From Lachnospiraceae bacterium (GTDB lineage Bacteria; Bacillota; Clostridia; Lachnospirales; Lachnospiraceae): a stretch of DNA of 64,000 bases. The notes below the pieces were generated by a model that did not search any database, was not told the origin of the DNA, and saw nothing but the letters and a program-made list of their open reading frames with translations. Location of the stretch: positions 63,020 through 127,019 of the forward strand of contig CAJTFX010000012.1 of the NCBI GenBank assembly GCA_910575555.1. The letters are read 5' to 3'. The translations under genes and the position numbers were made by a program. Below are positions 48,698 to 56,871 of the stretch, one piece after another; the stretch's first letter is position 1; every line of letters begins with the position of its first letter.

Positions 48698-49597
48698 ATG
48701 CACTACACAGGAACAATTTGGCGGCCTCCGTATGAAGCGGCATCACTTTTGTTAGAGGTAACGGCAGGCTGTACGCATCATAAATGCAAGTTTTGTACCT
48801 TGTATCATGATTTGCCGTTTAAATTCAGAATGTCCCCTCTGGAGGATATTGAGTGTGATTTGCGGGAGGTTAAAAGAGCAATGAAAGGCTGCAGCAGCGG
48901 GCATATTAACCGAGTGTTTCTAACAGGGGCTAACCCATTCGTTTTGTCCTATGACAAATTGGCTGCGATTGCAGAGCTAATCCATAAATATCTCCCGTCC
49001 GTTCAGTCTATCGGTTCGTTTGCAAGGATTACTGATGTTACCCCAAAAACCGATGAAGAACTTGCCAGACTGCGGGCTATGGGATATGACAGTTTGACAA
49101 TAGGAATAGAAACGGGCGATGATGAAGCCCTGCGATTTATGAATAAGGGATATACTTCGGCAGACATCATAAAGCAATGCCAGAGATTAGACGCAGCGGA
49201 TATTCATTACAGTTTCTTTTATTTGGTAAGTATTTCTGGGGCAGGTCGTGGAGAAATTGGAGCAAAATTAACGGCGGATATATGCAATCAGATACATCCT
49301 ACGCTCATCGGAGCAAATATGCTTACGATTTATCCCGATTCAGAGCTTTATGCGGAAATACAGCATGGGAACTGGCATGAGGAGGGCGAACTTGAAAAAT
49401 ACAAAGAGGTACGTACACTCATTGAAAATTTACAGATACCTACCGTTTTTGCAGCAATGGGAGCATCCAATGCGTACCAGTTTCATGGACAACTGCCGAA
49501 AGACAAGAAAAAGCTGTTGGTATTTCTCGACGAAATCATAGGAAATGTCAGCGAAGAAGAATTACAGCGGTATAGAAAGAGTGTTCATCATCTGTAA
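48698..49597 (+). CDS. Radical SAM protein
   Basis: 299 aa from the ATG at 48698 behind AAAGGAGA. The iron-sulfur motif is CTHHKCKFC (C25, C30, C33; CX4CX2C spacing). SAM-binding features include FLTGANPF (GGE-like position), SIGSFARITDV and IGIETGDDEALRFMNKG. This fits the class related to Elp3/HemN-like radical-SAM proteins with no auxiliary domain. The reaction is unknown. The HxlR regulator lies divergently; a truncated paralogue follows 120 bp downstream. Confidence 0.88.
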   Translation: MHYTGTIWRPPYEAASLLLEVTAGCTHHKCKFCTLYHDLPFKFRMSPLEDIECDLREVKRAMKGCSSGHINRVFLTGANPFVLSYDKLAAIAELIHKYLPSVQSIGSFARITDVTPKTDEELARLRAMGYDSLTIGIETGDDEALRFMNKGYTSADIIKQCQRLDAADIHYSFFYLVSISGAGRGEIGAKLTADICNQIHPTLIGANMLTIYPDSELYAEIQHGNWHEEGELEKYKEVRTLIENLQIPTVFAAMGASNAYQFHGQLPKDKKKLLVFLDEIIGNVSEEELQRYRKSVHHL

Positions 49598-49600
49598 ATG

Positions 49601-49702
49601 AAACACCCTGAGGATATACCATTATGTGTAGAAAACTACACAAGAATAAGGAAGCACCCTGCGGGTATACCATTATGTGTAGAAAACTACACAAGAATAA
49701 GG
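49601..49702 (+). repeat. Two tandem 51-nt hairpin units before radical-SAM gene 2
   Basis: Units at 49601-49651 and 49652-49702 have the same constant half as the units at 48581-48682 (AAGCACCCTGCGGGTATACC in the second, two changes breaking the small stem in the first). The variable halves form TGTGTAG-AAAA-CTACACA. The last unit runs into AAAGGAGG of the second radical-SAM gene. An ATG at 49598, immediately after the stop of the first gene, opens the repeat frame into gene 2. Confidence 0.85.
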
Positions 49703-49717
49703 AAAGGAGGGGCAATC

Positions 49718-50038
49718 ATGCACTTTACAGGCAGAACTTGGCGACCACCGTATGAAGCACATTCAGTCATCATACAAGCTACCTCTGGCTGCACCTATAA
49801 TAAATGCAAGTTTTGCAGCCTGTATAAAAACGAGTGCTTCAGAATGTCGCCTATGGAAGAATTTGAGGAGGATTTAGCAGAGATAAAAAGTTATCAGCCA
49901 AATGCCCGAAGAATTTTCTGGACGGGAGCTAACCCTTTTGCAATGAGCTATGAAAATCTTAAGCTGCGGGCGTTGACGGTAAGGGACTATTTGATTAAAT
50001 GTCAGACAATGGTTATGTTTGCAAGCATCCGTGGATAG
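49718..50038 (+). pseudogene. Radical SAM protein, C-terminus lost
   Basis: 106 codons. The N-terminus MHFTGRTWRPPYEAHS is closely similar to the upstream gene, with the cluster motif CTYNKCKFC (C25, C30, C33) and FWTGANPFAMSYENLKLRAL. Homology ends at VMFASIRG, where IS3-like sequence begins at about 50041. About 190 residues are missing, including most of the barrel, so activity is unlikely. Confidence 0.85.
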
Positions 50039-50076
50039 GTTACAATAAACTGGACAGATTTTTTAAGGTCATATAA

Positions 50077-50261
50077 TATTACTCCGGCGGTTAAATATCG
50101 ACGTTTTTACTTGCTTAAATTTCTATTTGCCGCGTTGTGCCTGATAAAGCGGGGCAGACTCTCATCAATCGTTGTAGCATTCGCTACAACTCATTCTTCT
50201 GCCTTGCAGATGAAAATTTATTCTGCGTAAAATTCGTCGACATTTAACCGCCGGAGTAATA
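50077..50261. repeat. 185-bp palindromic MITE-like element, copy 1
   Basis: The 27-bp terminal inverted repeats start TATTACTCCGGCGGTTAAAT; 26 of 27 positions match between 50077-50103 and 50235-50261. The interior has a perfect hairpin GTTGTAGC/GCTACAAC near 50172-50192. ATAT flanks both sides as a possible target duplication. No ORF is present. A 73-bp deleted relative is at 62851-62923. Confidence 0.75.
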
Positions 50262-50290
50262 TAAAACCAATAAGCAAAGGAGCAGCCAAT

Positions 50291-50545
50291 ATGACCGAAA
50301 CAAAACAAAAAAGAAAACCTCGTAAATACACAGATGAATTTAAGCAGCAGCTGGTAGATTTATACCATTCTGTCAAACGCAGATGTGATATCTGCCGGGA
50401 ATATGATATCGTCCATTCCCTGTTTGACAAATGGGTAAAACAGGCGATAAATTACGGCTCATTCCATGAGAAAGACAACCGTACACCAGAGCATCAAGAA
50501 CTGTTAAAACTCCGCAAGGAAAACCAGCAGCTTAAAGTTGTCTAA
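50291..50545 (+). pseudogene. IS3-family transposase OrfA, truncated
   Basis: 84 codons from an ATG behind AAGGAG. The HTH region is KYTDEFKQQLVDLYHSVKRR and SLFDKWVKQAINYG, with the leucine-zipper start LLKLRKENQQLKVV. The rest of the zipper and orfB are missing; the following sequence belongs to a different gene fragment. Confidence 0.8.
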
Positions 50546-50793
50546 AAAAGTGTTGACAATCCACCTCTGACCACATATCGTAACAGGGTATTGCTTGTAA
50601 GGGTCTATGAAATATGTGTCTGACGTACAAAATGGATAAAACTTTTCTTCTGTGAGGTATTTAAAAGATATTTCCCTTTGCCGCGCTTGTCCCTGTCACG
50701 CCATGCGTTGATTGCTGCATAGTGTATAACAACTCTGCAAAAGGCGTTAAATGTGTGTTCGATATGTTCCTTGTGTGTTTCCGTGCAGTTCAC
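50546..50793 (-). pseudogene. Frameshifted fragment of a mobile-element sigma-like factor
   Basis: The N-terminus MNCTETHKEHIEHTFNAFCR then VVIHYAAINAWRDRD resembles sigma-70-like proteins of conjugative elements. After RGKGK a frame change is needed to continue (ISFKYLTEEKFYPFCTSDTY). The fragment then ends at the junction with the IS3 orfA remnant near 50546. The region-4 half is absent. Confidence 0.6.
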
Positions 50794-50833
50794 GAAAATT
50801 CCCCTTTCTCCAACAATAGCCTGTCAATCAAAA

Positions 50834-51760
50834 CTAATGCTTTTTGTAATGCTCCATCCATATAATGCTAAATGCCATAAATAACAGACCTGAACCAATC
50901 ACTATGATAAGCATTGCAGAAAACGGAAACTGTACATTTCCAAACATATAAGTGATTCCATTTTCAGACGCATATATATCTATAATTTCTTTCGCTGTCA
51001 TATACGTGCCTTTCACTGTCTGGTCTGTTACATTTCCAAAAGTTGCCATAAGCGGTTCTCTTGTCATTACTCTGCGCATAAGCGTTGCGCCGTGATGGGC
51101 TGGAATGAGTGCAAATATTTTTTGGATATTTGCGGGAAACATGCCTATTGGTAAAAATGCCCCTGTAAGAAAGCCAACCAGCGCAGACATAATTCCTGTA
51201 AATGTACTGTACAGGCTTACGCTTTTTGTCAACATGGCTGCTACAAAGAGTATGCTTGTTGCCGAAAATGTGTTTGCAATAATTAAGCACGCCATTTCTA
51301 AATTGCTCCGCATACTTAACCATTCGCCGCCGTTCATTACGATAAATCCCTCTGATAAGAACAGGCAGAGTATATTCATCACAATGCCTACAAGAAACGG
51401 GGCTAACCAATAACCGACAACCAGCTTGTTACGAGCGACTGCACTGACAAGGAAGCTGTCTAACCGGTTATCATTACTGTCCTGTACCATGATTGTAAGT
51501 ACATTGAGGGGAACTAAGATGCAGTTAATCATCAATACGCCCGCCATTGATGTTGTGTCAACCAGCCAGCGTATATGGGCAAAGTCTATTCCCTCCACTT
51601 CGGCGTATACGTCCATCATTCCTTTTGCCATATAGTCACCAAGAAACAGACTGATAAGGACTATGAATAACAGCATATAAACAAACGAGAACAAAATGGA
51701 TAATGGGTTTTTCAGATAAAGTTTCATTGTTCTGCCAGTTAATACACGTATTTCTTTCAT
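50834..51760 (-). CDS. ABC-2 type transporter permease (drug exporter)
   Basis: 308 aa with about six TM segments (e.g. PLSILFSFVYMLLFIVLISLFLG; NKLVVGYWLAPFLVGIVMNILCL; LYSTFTGIMSALVGFLTGAFLPIGMF; PFSAMLIIVIGSGLLFMAFSIIW). The conserved GAFLPIGMFP loop is typical of ABC-2 drug/daunorubicin-type exporters. Its start overlaps the ATPase stop by 4 nt. It is part of a merR-ATPase-permease operon. Confidence 0.88.
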   Translation of the reverse strand: MKEIRVLTGRTMKLYLKNPLSILFSFVYMLLFIVLISLFLGDYMAKGMMDVYAEVEGIDFAHIRWLVDTTSMAGVLMINCILVPLNVLTIMVQDSNDNRLDSFLVSAVARNKLVVGYWLAPFLVGIVMNILCLFLSEGFIVMNGGEWLSMRSNLEMACLIIANTFSATSILFVAAMLTKSVSLYSTFTGIMSALVGFLTGAFLPIGMFPANIQKIFALIPAHHGATLMRRVMTREPLMATFGNVTDQTVKGTYMTAKEIIDIYASENGITYMFGNVQFPFSAMLIIVIGSGLLFMAFSIIWMEHYKKH

Positions 51761-52671
51761 TTCGGCACCTCCGTATGACCTGTTACAGTTAAAAATACAT
51801 CGTCCATATTTCCTTTTATCAATTCAAAATCAAGAAAATCATCTAAGCTGTTTACTATTTTTAGCGCTTCATGGCTATCTTCAATCGAAAGCGAAACATA
51901 ATCCGCTTTTTGCTTTGCGGTGTAGCCCATTGCCCGCAGTTGTTTCATGCCCTCCTCTGAATTGGGAAAACGCAGCTTTAATGTGTCTTTTCCATACTTG
52001 CTTTTCAATGTGTCTGGTGTTCCCTCTGCACAAATTCTGCCCTTTTCCAGTATCAATACATTGTCTGCCGCTGCCGCTTCCTCCATGTAATGCGTTGTGA
52101 GAAAAACGGTCATTCCCTGCTGCGTCTGCATATCCCGTATCAGTTTCCAGATGGCTGTGCGTGTTTGTGGGTCTAACCCTGTTGTCGGTTCGTCCAGTAT
52201 AAGAATTTCCGGCTTGTTTAAAATTGCACGGGCGATTTCACATTTTCGTTTCTGTCCGCCGGACAGTTTTCCGAAAGGACGCTTCCAAATATCGGAAAGC
52301 CCAAATACATCACGCAATTCATTGATTCTGCAATGGAGTTCATCACCACACAGCCCTTGAAACCGTGCCCGTGTATTCAGATTATCCCCAACCGTCAATA
52401 AATCGTCTAAAACATTGGTCTGAAAGACGACACCCAAACGACTTCTCACTTTTGCAGCTTCTTTGTCTGTGTCAAAACCATCTACAATTATGCTGCCGGA
52501 AGTTTTCGGGAGCAATGTACAAATCATACTGATTGTTGTAGATTTTCCTGCGCCGTTCGTTCCAAGAAACGCGAACAATTCACCTTGTTTCACTGTAAAG
52601 CTGATATTATCTACAGCGACAAACTTATCAAATTGCCTGCACAAATTTTTAATCTCTATGATATTTTTCAT
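51757..52671 (-). CDS. ABC transporter ATP-binding protein (DrrA-like)
   Basis: 304 aa from the ATG at 52671; an in-frame ATG at 52695 would add 8 residues. Walker A GTNGAGKSTTISM, signature KLSGGQKRKCEIARA, Walker B ILILDEPTTGLD and H-loop FLTTHYMEEAAAADN are present. A C-terminal extension follows as in DrrA-type exporters. It pairs with the overlapping permease gene. Confidence 0.9.
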   Translation of the reverse strand: MKNIIEIKNLCRQFDKFVAVDNISFTVKQGELFAFLGTNGAGKSTTISMICTLLPKTSGSIIVDGFDTDKEAAKVRSRLGVVFQTNVLDDLLTVGDNLNTRARFQGLCGDELHCRINELRDVFGLSDIWKRPFGKLSGGQKRKCEIARAILNKPEILILDEPTTGLDPQTRTAIWKLIRDMQTQQGMTVFLTTHYMEEAAAADNVLILEKGRICAEGTPDTLKSKYGKDTLKLRFPNSEEGMKQLRAMGYTAKQKADYVSLSIEDSHEALKIVNSLDDFLDFELIKGNMDDVFLTVTGHTEVPK

Positions 52672-52699
52672 TTTGTCACCAACCTTTCTTTCCATATCT

Positions 52700-52725
52700 T
52701 AATTCATTACGTTACGTTATTAGCA
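52700..52725 (-). promoter_or_regulatory. Possible MerR-regulated operator upstream of the ABC genes
   Basis: CATTACGTTACGTTATTAG (52705-52723) resembles TACATAACGTAATGTA upstream of merR (53581-53596), sharing the ACGTTA/CGTAATG core. It lies in the 116-bp gap between merR and the ATPase gene. Confidence 0.4.
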
Positions 52726-52787
52726 AGTGTTTTTTAAAAAAATTTTCCGGGACTGATACGCCCCGGAATGATACCTTGCTTTGCTCT

Positions 52788-53549
52788 TTATTCCTGTTTT
52801 TGATAATAAATGTTTAAGGCTTCTTCCAAAAATGGTTCTGCCTTTTCAATCAGTTCCCGTTCAGCAGGATTCCACACTTCCCTCTGGTTGTCAACTGCCA
52901 GAAATGCCTGTTCATGTTCGGGATTTCCCCCTGTGACTTTTTGCACCATTTCCGCCCATTCCATTGCCAGTGTCTGGGCTATCGCTTCACCGGGCATTAT
53001 TCCGGCTTCATTGAATGCTGCTGATTTTATAGAAAGGCGTTTCCATGTATTGTAAAATTCCATTACATCATTCAGTGTTTGGAAATGTTCCCCAAAAACC
53101 TCTGCCTGTTCCTCTGAAAACTCGTAATCTCCCCACATAGAAAGGTCAACCTTGCCGAGTGACTGCATAAAAGTTGCTAACAGCGTCCACGGCGGCGTTT
53201 TTCCGGCACTGATAATTTCCTGGCTTGCTTCAATGGCGGCAATGCTGTTTTGGATATTGTATATCTGGTTGTACAGCATAACTTTTTGTTCAGATAATAA
53301 TTCGTTGGAATTTTTATTTGTTTTCGGTTCAACAAGTATTTTTTTAATTTGATTTAGTGAGAAGCCCAAACCACGATAAAAAATAATATGTTCTAACTGA
53401 ATCATATCACTTTCTGTATAAAAACGCCGTCCTCCCTCTGTGCGTCCTGATGCCGAAAGAACCCCAATATTATCATAATGCTGTAAAGTCCGTATCGTAA
53501 GCCCGGAAATCTTTGCCACTTCGCCTGTACTAATTTGCTTTTCGTCCAT
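52788..53549 (-). CDS. MerR-family regulator with TipAS-like antibiotic-recognition domain
   Basis: 253 aa from the ATG at 53549, with GGAGG 8 nt upstream; a GTG at 53558 overlaps that site. The N-terminal MerR HTH is STGEVAKISGLTIRTLQHYDNIGVL, followed by the dimerisation helix. The C-terminal ~110 residues match TipAS (MWGDYEFSEEQAEVFGEHFQ ... AMEWAEMVQKVTGGNPEHEQ), which binds multidrug ligands. It is upstream of and co-oriented with the ABC exporter, which it probably activates. Confidence 0.9.
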   Translation of the reverse strand: MDEKQISTGEVAKISGLTIRTLQHYDNIGVLSASGRTEGGRRFYTESDMIQLEHIIFYRGLGFSLNQIKKILVEPKTNKNSNELLSEQKVMLYNQIYNIQNSIAAIEASQEIISAGKTPPWTLLATFMQSLGKVDLSMWGDYEFSEEQAEVFGEHFQTLNDVMEFYNTWKRLSIKSAAFNEAGIMPGEAIAQTLAMEWAEMVQKVTGGNPEHEQAFLAVDNQREVWNPAERELIEKAEPFLEEALNIYYQKQE

Positions 53550-53984
53550 GATTTTCACCTCCGGCTTTATGATACCATATTACATAACGTAATGTACACA
53601 ATTAAGAAATTTCAAACAAAAAAGGAATGAGAGGGATTCCGTAGTAGTCGGCACTGTGTGTAATGTGCATAACTTGCTGTCTTTTGGTCTTTGGCTTCTA
53701 TGATTCGGAATAGTGTGGTGCTGGCGGTCTATCTCTTGTTTTCGGCTGCTTGCTTCTTTACCATACATGAGCATATGACAGCGCAGGGTATCTGAAAAAG
53801 GCAGGGATTTTATAACGGATGGACGAGGAAAAGGCGGTGTCAGCGTGGGTGCTGATGCCGTCTTTTACATAGCCGAATGAAGATTAAATTTATATAGTAG
53901 GGGGCGGTGATTGGGCTTCTTGAAAAGTCCATCATCCAGTAGTATAATAAAAGCTGAAAATTAGCAATGGGAGATAGACATAAT
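53550..53984. other. Intergenic region, mostly without recognisable features
   Basis: It contains a palindromic operator candidate TACATAACGTAATGTA (53581-53596) in the merR promoter. The rest (53600-53960) has short frames on both strands with no ribosome sites or recognisable domains; it may be decayed mobile-element sequence. Confidence 0.5.
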
Positions 53985-54338
53985 ATGAAAAATAATTTTA
54001 TATTTTGGTTTATAATTTCTGCGGTAATCATGTTGGCTTTACCGTGGCTTGCAGTTTCCTTTATAAAAGGTGATGGAGGAATGGCAGTATGTTTTATCTT
54101 ATTCTTTGCCATAAATCCGATATATTCTGTGATTATGGGCGTTTTTGCAGGAAAAAACATAAAAAGATTATGGGGAATGCCAGTCATTTCAGCAGTATTA
54201 TTCCTGATTGGTTCATGGATATTTTTTAGCATGGGTGAAAAGGCATTTATTTTGTATGCAGGTGTTTATCTGATATTGGGGATAGCTGCCATGGCAGTTT
54301 CTATGATTATTTTTAGAAATCACAAAGGTAATGACTGA
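53985..54338 (+). CDS. Small polytopic membrane protein, function unknown
   Basis: 117 aa from the ATG at 53985 with GGGAGA upstream; an in-frame ATG at 53967 is alternative. Four hydrophobic segments: FIFWFIISAVIMLALPWLAV, MAVCFILFFAINPIYSVIMG, GMPVISAVLFLIGSWIFF and FILYAGVYLILGIAAMAVSM. No family is recognised. It is convergent with the ABC module downstream. Confidence 0.7.
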   Translation: MKNNFIFWFIISAVIMLALPWLAVSFIKGDGGMAVCFILFFAINPIYSVIMGVFAGKNIKRLWGMPVISAVLFLIGSWIFFSMGEKAFILYAGVYLILGIAAMAVSMIIFRNHKGND

Positions 54339-54389
54339 TTTAGTTTCCGGAAAGATTGGTATTTCGTGGCAAAATGTTCATAATTGCAT

Positions 54390-54587
54390 TTAAGACATGA
54401 AAAAATATTCCATATATCCCTGCGGAAGTAATTTATCCGCAGGGATTATCAATTCTTTCGTATTTGAACATCGAATTTTCTCAGTCAGCGTTTCTATGAT
54501 TTCAGGAGAAATCGCCAAAATATTGTGACTACCTGTAATGCGTATCGTATATGCGCATACTAATGTTCCATTCCTCTTAGTTATCAT
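54390..54587 (-). CDS. Short hypothetical protein after the ABC permease
   Basis: 65 codons starting 6 bp after the permease stop, suggesting translational coupling. The sequence (GTLVCAYTIRITGSHNILAI; ELIIPADKLLPQGYMEYFF) has no recognised domain and no TM helix. Ribosome-site evidence is weak, so it may be a chance frame or a small accessory protein. Confidence 0.35.
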   Translation of the reverse strand: MITKRNGTLVCAYTIRITGSHNILAISPEIIETLTEKIRCSNTKELIIPADKLLPQGYMEYFFMS

Positions 54588-54592
54588 CCCAT

Positions 54593-55801
54593 TTATTTTA
54601 CTTCCGCCTTTTTATATACCAAATACAAGACCGGAACAATGACCAGGCAAAGCACCATATATAGAGGTATCAGGAATGTAAAAACTCCCATTACATTTCC
54701 TCCAATCTCACACAGAAGAAATTCGTCATGGTATGTGCATATCCTCAGTAGCATATCCGGGAAAAAGGATACAAGGCGAGTCAAAATTGTAATTCTTCCA
54801 AAAAACATCGGCGCACAGGATAATGCAAAAGGAATTACCACTGCAATTACTGTGGAGCGTGTAACTGCCGATACTGTCATTGCCAAAAGTGTAATAAACA
54901 TACTTCCGACATATCCGCCGATTGTAACAAAGAAATATTTTTGCAGATAAGTCCAATTATAAATACTCATCCAGTTGCTTTCTCCAATCTGTACCGGACA
55001 ATTAGCGCCCCCAGCGCCCAGTGCTCCTAATATGATTATCGTGAAGAGAAGTATAGACGCCCAATATAAAACGGTAGTAATCAAAAATCCGGCGCCGATT
55101 TTTGACAATACTGCCTTGTTTTTTCCCAGTTTGCTTGAGAAGAAAATAGAATCCGCTTTCCATGAATATTCGTCAGAGAAAATTCCTGCTGCAAGAGCCC
55201 CAAGAATCACAACTAATAACGTCATCAAAGTCGGAAGATACTGCGAATCCAAAAGCGCTTTCCAGCCTTCCGCATATTCGTAGTAAAAAGGTGTCTTGAG
55301 GTTCTCCCACTGGCTGATCAGGAACTCTTTTTCTTTTTCCGAATAGGTATCCTCTACCTCTTCTCTGGAAAGATATTCTTTCAGACTATCCACTCTTACC
55401 TGATAAATTCCTGCCGCTTCCTCCGGCGATAAACTGTCCGCACGGTAATAATCCCACTCATCAAATCCGGCAAATCCATTATTCAGCATCTCGTGGATAT
55501 CCCGAAGTCCCTGCTGTTTCACAGACGCTTCATCAAGATCAGGTGTTTCTGCCAAAATCTTTTGATTTTCCTCTATTACCTGCCTTAATACGTCCTCAGT
55601 CAACTCGCCTTTCCATTCATTTTTTACGGACTTCAATTCTTTCGCAGCTGAAATTCCCCGAAGCACTTCTCCGCCTTCCGTCGTATACGTCACATCCCTA
55701 AGAGTGAGAAAACCTCCCACTATCAACGCTGCCGCCAAAACAATAAGGACAATCTTATTCACCGGCTTTACAAGAATTTTTTTAATTTCAAAATTCAGCA
55801 T
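54593..55801 (-). CDS. ABC transporter permease (ABC-2-like, large extracellular domain)
   Basis: 402 aa from the ATG at 55801 behind AGGTGA; longer frames lack a site. TM1 is at ~14-32 (KIVLIVLAAALIVGGFLTL), followed by a ~170-residue extracytoplasmic domain, then five or six TMs (LPTLMTLLVVILGALAAGIF; GFLITTVLYWASILLFTIIILG; FFVTIGGYVGSMFITLLAM; FLIPLYMVLCLVIVPVLYLV). Its 5' end overlaps the ATPase gene by 14 nt. It is exporter-type, within the LytTR-regulated module; the substrate is unknown. Confidence 0.85.
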   Translation of the reverse strand: MLNFEIKKILVKPVNKIVLIVLAAALIVGGFLTLRDVTYTTEGGEVLRGISAAKELKSVKNEWKGELTEDVLRQVIEENQKILAETPDLDEASVKQQGLRDIHEMLNNGFAGFDEWDYYRADSLSPEEAAGIYQVRVDSLKEYLSREEVEDTYSEKEKEFLISQWENLKTPFYYEYAEGWKALLDSQYLPTLMTLLVVILGALAAGIFSDEYSWKADSIFFSSKLGKNKAVLSKIGAGFLITTVLYWASILLFTIIILGALGAGGANCPVQIGESNWMSIYNWTYLQKYFFVTIGGYVGSMFITLLAMTVSAVTRSTVIAVVIPFALSCAPMFFGRITILTRLVSFFPDMLLRICTYHDEFLLCEIGGNVMGVFTFLIPLYMVLCLVIVPVLYLVYKKAEVK

Positions 55802-56675
55802 TGCTGTCACCTGCCTTTTCTCCAAAATAGTATAAGAATAAATCTTCCAGATTTGCATCCACAAGTTCTGCATCCTCCATTGGCTTTTTCGCCGAGATAA
55901 TCCGAAGTTCCACATCGTGAGCTTCTGACTTCATATTAGAAATCTTATATTTCTTCATGTATTTTTCCACTTCGCTTTTATTTACAAAACACTTCCATAC
56001 GCTCTCTGCCATCGTTCCCAACAGTTCAGCCGCAGTACCGTTGTGAAGGATTTTTCCTTCTTTCATCAGCAGTATTTCATTCGCAATGTACTCAATGTCT
56101 GAGACAATATGCGTTGATAAGAGCACCAGCCGATTTTCAGCCAATTCGCTAATCAGATTTCGGAACCGGATACGCTCGTTTGGATCAAGTCCTGCCGTCG
56201 GCTCATCCAATATCAGTATTTTCGGATCATTCAACATTGCCTGTGCAATTCCTGCTCTCCGTAACATACCTCCGGATAATTGTTTCATTTTCTTCCTTGC
56301 CGCCTTTTGAAGTCCTACTCCCGCAATCAGTTCCCTGACTCTCTTTTTAGCCACAGCCGGGCGAATCCCTTTGATGGATGCAATATACAGCAGATAATTT
56401 TCTACCGTGAAATCCGGATAATATCCGAAATCTTGTGGAAGATACCCTAAAATTCCTCTATATTTTCCGTCCAATTTTAAAATATCACGCCCATTGCAGG
56501 TAATCTTTCCGCTTGTAGGACGAAGTAACGTACAAAGCATACGCATAAGCGTTGTTTTCCCCGCACCATTTACACCCAGCAGACCATACACACCGCTTGT
56601 CATGGTGATGTTCAGATAATCTACTGCTGTAAACTGTCCAAATTCTTTTGTAAGATTTTCAATCTTAAGTTCCAT
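55788..56675 (-). CDS. ABC transporter ATP-binding protein
   Basis: 295 aa. Walker A GVNGAGKTTLMRM, Q-loop region LGYLPQDFGY, signature QLSGGMLRRAGIAQAML, Walker B ILILDEPTAGLD and H-loop LLSTHIVSDIEYI are present. It is of the ABC-2 exporter/bacitracin-like ATPase type. It starts 24 bp after the 26-aa peptide gene and overlaps the permease gene. Confidence 0.92.
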   Translation of the reverse strand: MELKIENLTKEFGQFTAVDYLNITMTSGVYGLLGVNGAGKTTLMRMLCTLLRPTSGKITCNGRDILKLDGKYRGILGYLPQDFGYYPDFTVENYLLYIASIKGIRPAVAKKRVRELIAGVGLQKAARKKMKQLSGGMLRRAGIAQAMLNDPKILILDEPTAGLDPNERIRFRNLISELAENRLVLLSTHIVSDIEYIANEILLMKEGKILHNGTAAELLGTMAESVWKCFVNKSEVEKYMKKYKISNMKSEAHDVELRIISAKKPMEDAELVDANLEDLFLYYFGEKAGDSNAEF

Positions 56676-56699
56676 CTTTTACCTCCTGAATATCTTTTT

Positions 56700-56780
56700 T
56701 TACTTTTTGATAAAATGGACAATTAACGCCACTATCGCTAATAACACCAATATCAGAACTGCTCCTGCTATTTTCCACAT
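56700..56780 (-). CDS. 26-aa single-pass membrane peptide
   Basis: Codes for MWKIAGAVLILVLLAIVALI followed by VHFIKK, a hydrophobic helix with a positively charged C-terminus. The ATG at 56780 has AAAGGAGA 9 nt upstream; an ATG two codons earlier (56786) is too close to that site. It lies between a terminator after the kinase gene and the ABC ATPase gene. It could be a transporter-regulating micropeptide or a signal; this is inference. Confidence 0.6.
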   Translation of the reverse strand: MWKIAGAVLILVLLAIVALIVHFIKK

Positions 56781-56808
56781 ATTCATTCTCCTTTCTGCCC
56801 TTAGTTTA

Positions 56809-56838
56809 CACAAAAAAAGGACAGTTTCCTCAACTGTC
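56809..56838 (-). terminator. Terminator after the GHKL kinase gene
   Basis: On the minus strand GGACAGTT-GAGG-AACTGTCC (perfect 8-bp stem) is followed by TTTTTTT. It separates the two-component genes from the peptide-ABC genes. An additional GGGACAGTTACCC copy just 5' could form an alternative pairing (attenuator). Confidence 0.85.
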
Positions 56839-56871
56839 CTCGAAACAAAGGGTAACTGTCCCTGACCTGTT

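Larger units (their letters stand above)
50041..50548 (+). mobile_element. IS3-family element remnant
   Basis: It starts with an IS3-like end (TGGACAGATTTTTTAAGG at 50051-50068). It contains orfA at 50291-50545 and stops abruptly inside orfA. A 185-bp palindromic element is inserted between the end and orfA. No orfB is present. Confidence 0.65.

Noticed and set aside
48581-49702. CRISPR-like interpretation of the repeated units
   Set aside because: Only two units per site, no constant spacer length between full repeats, no leader and no cas genes; the variable parts fold as hairpins and abut ribosome sites.
53580-53774. 64-codon minus-strand frame upstream of the TipAS-type merR
   Set aside because: No ribosome site; it crosses the likely merR promoter and operator.
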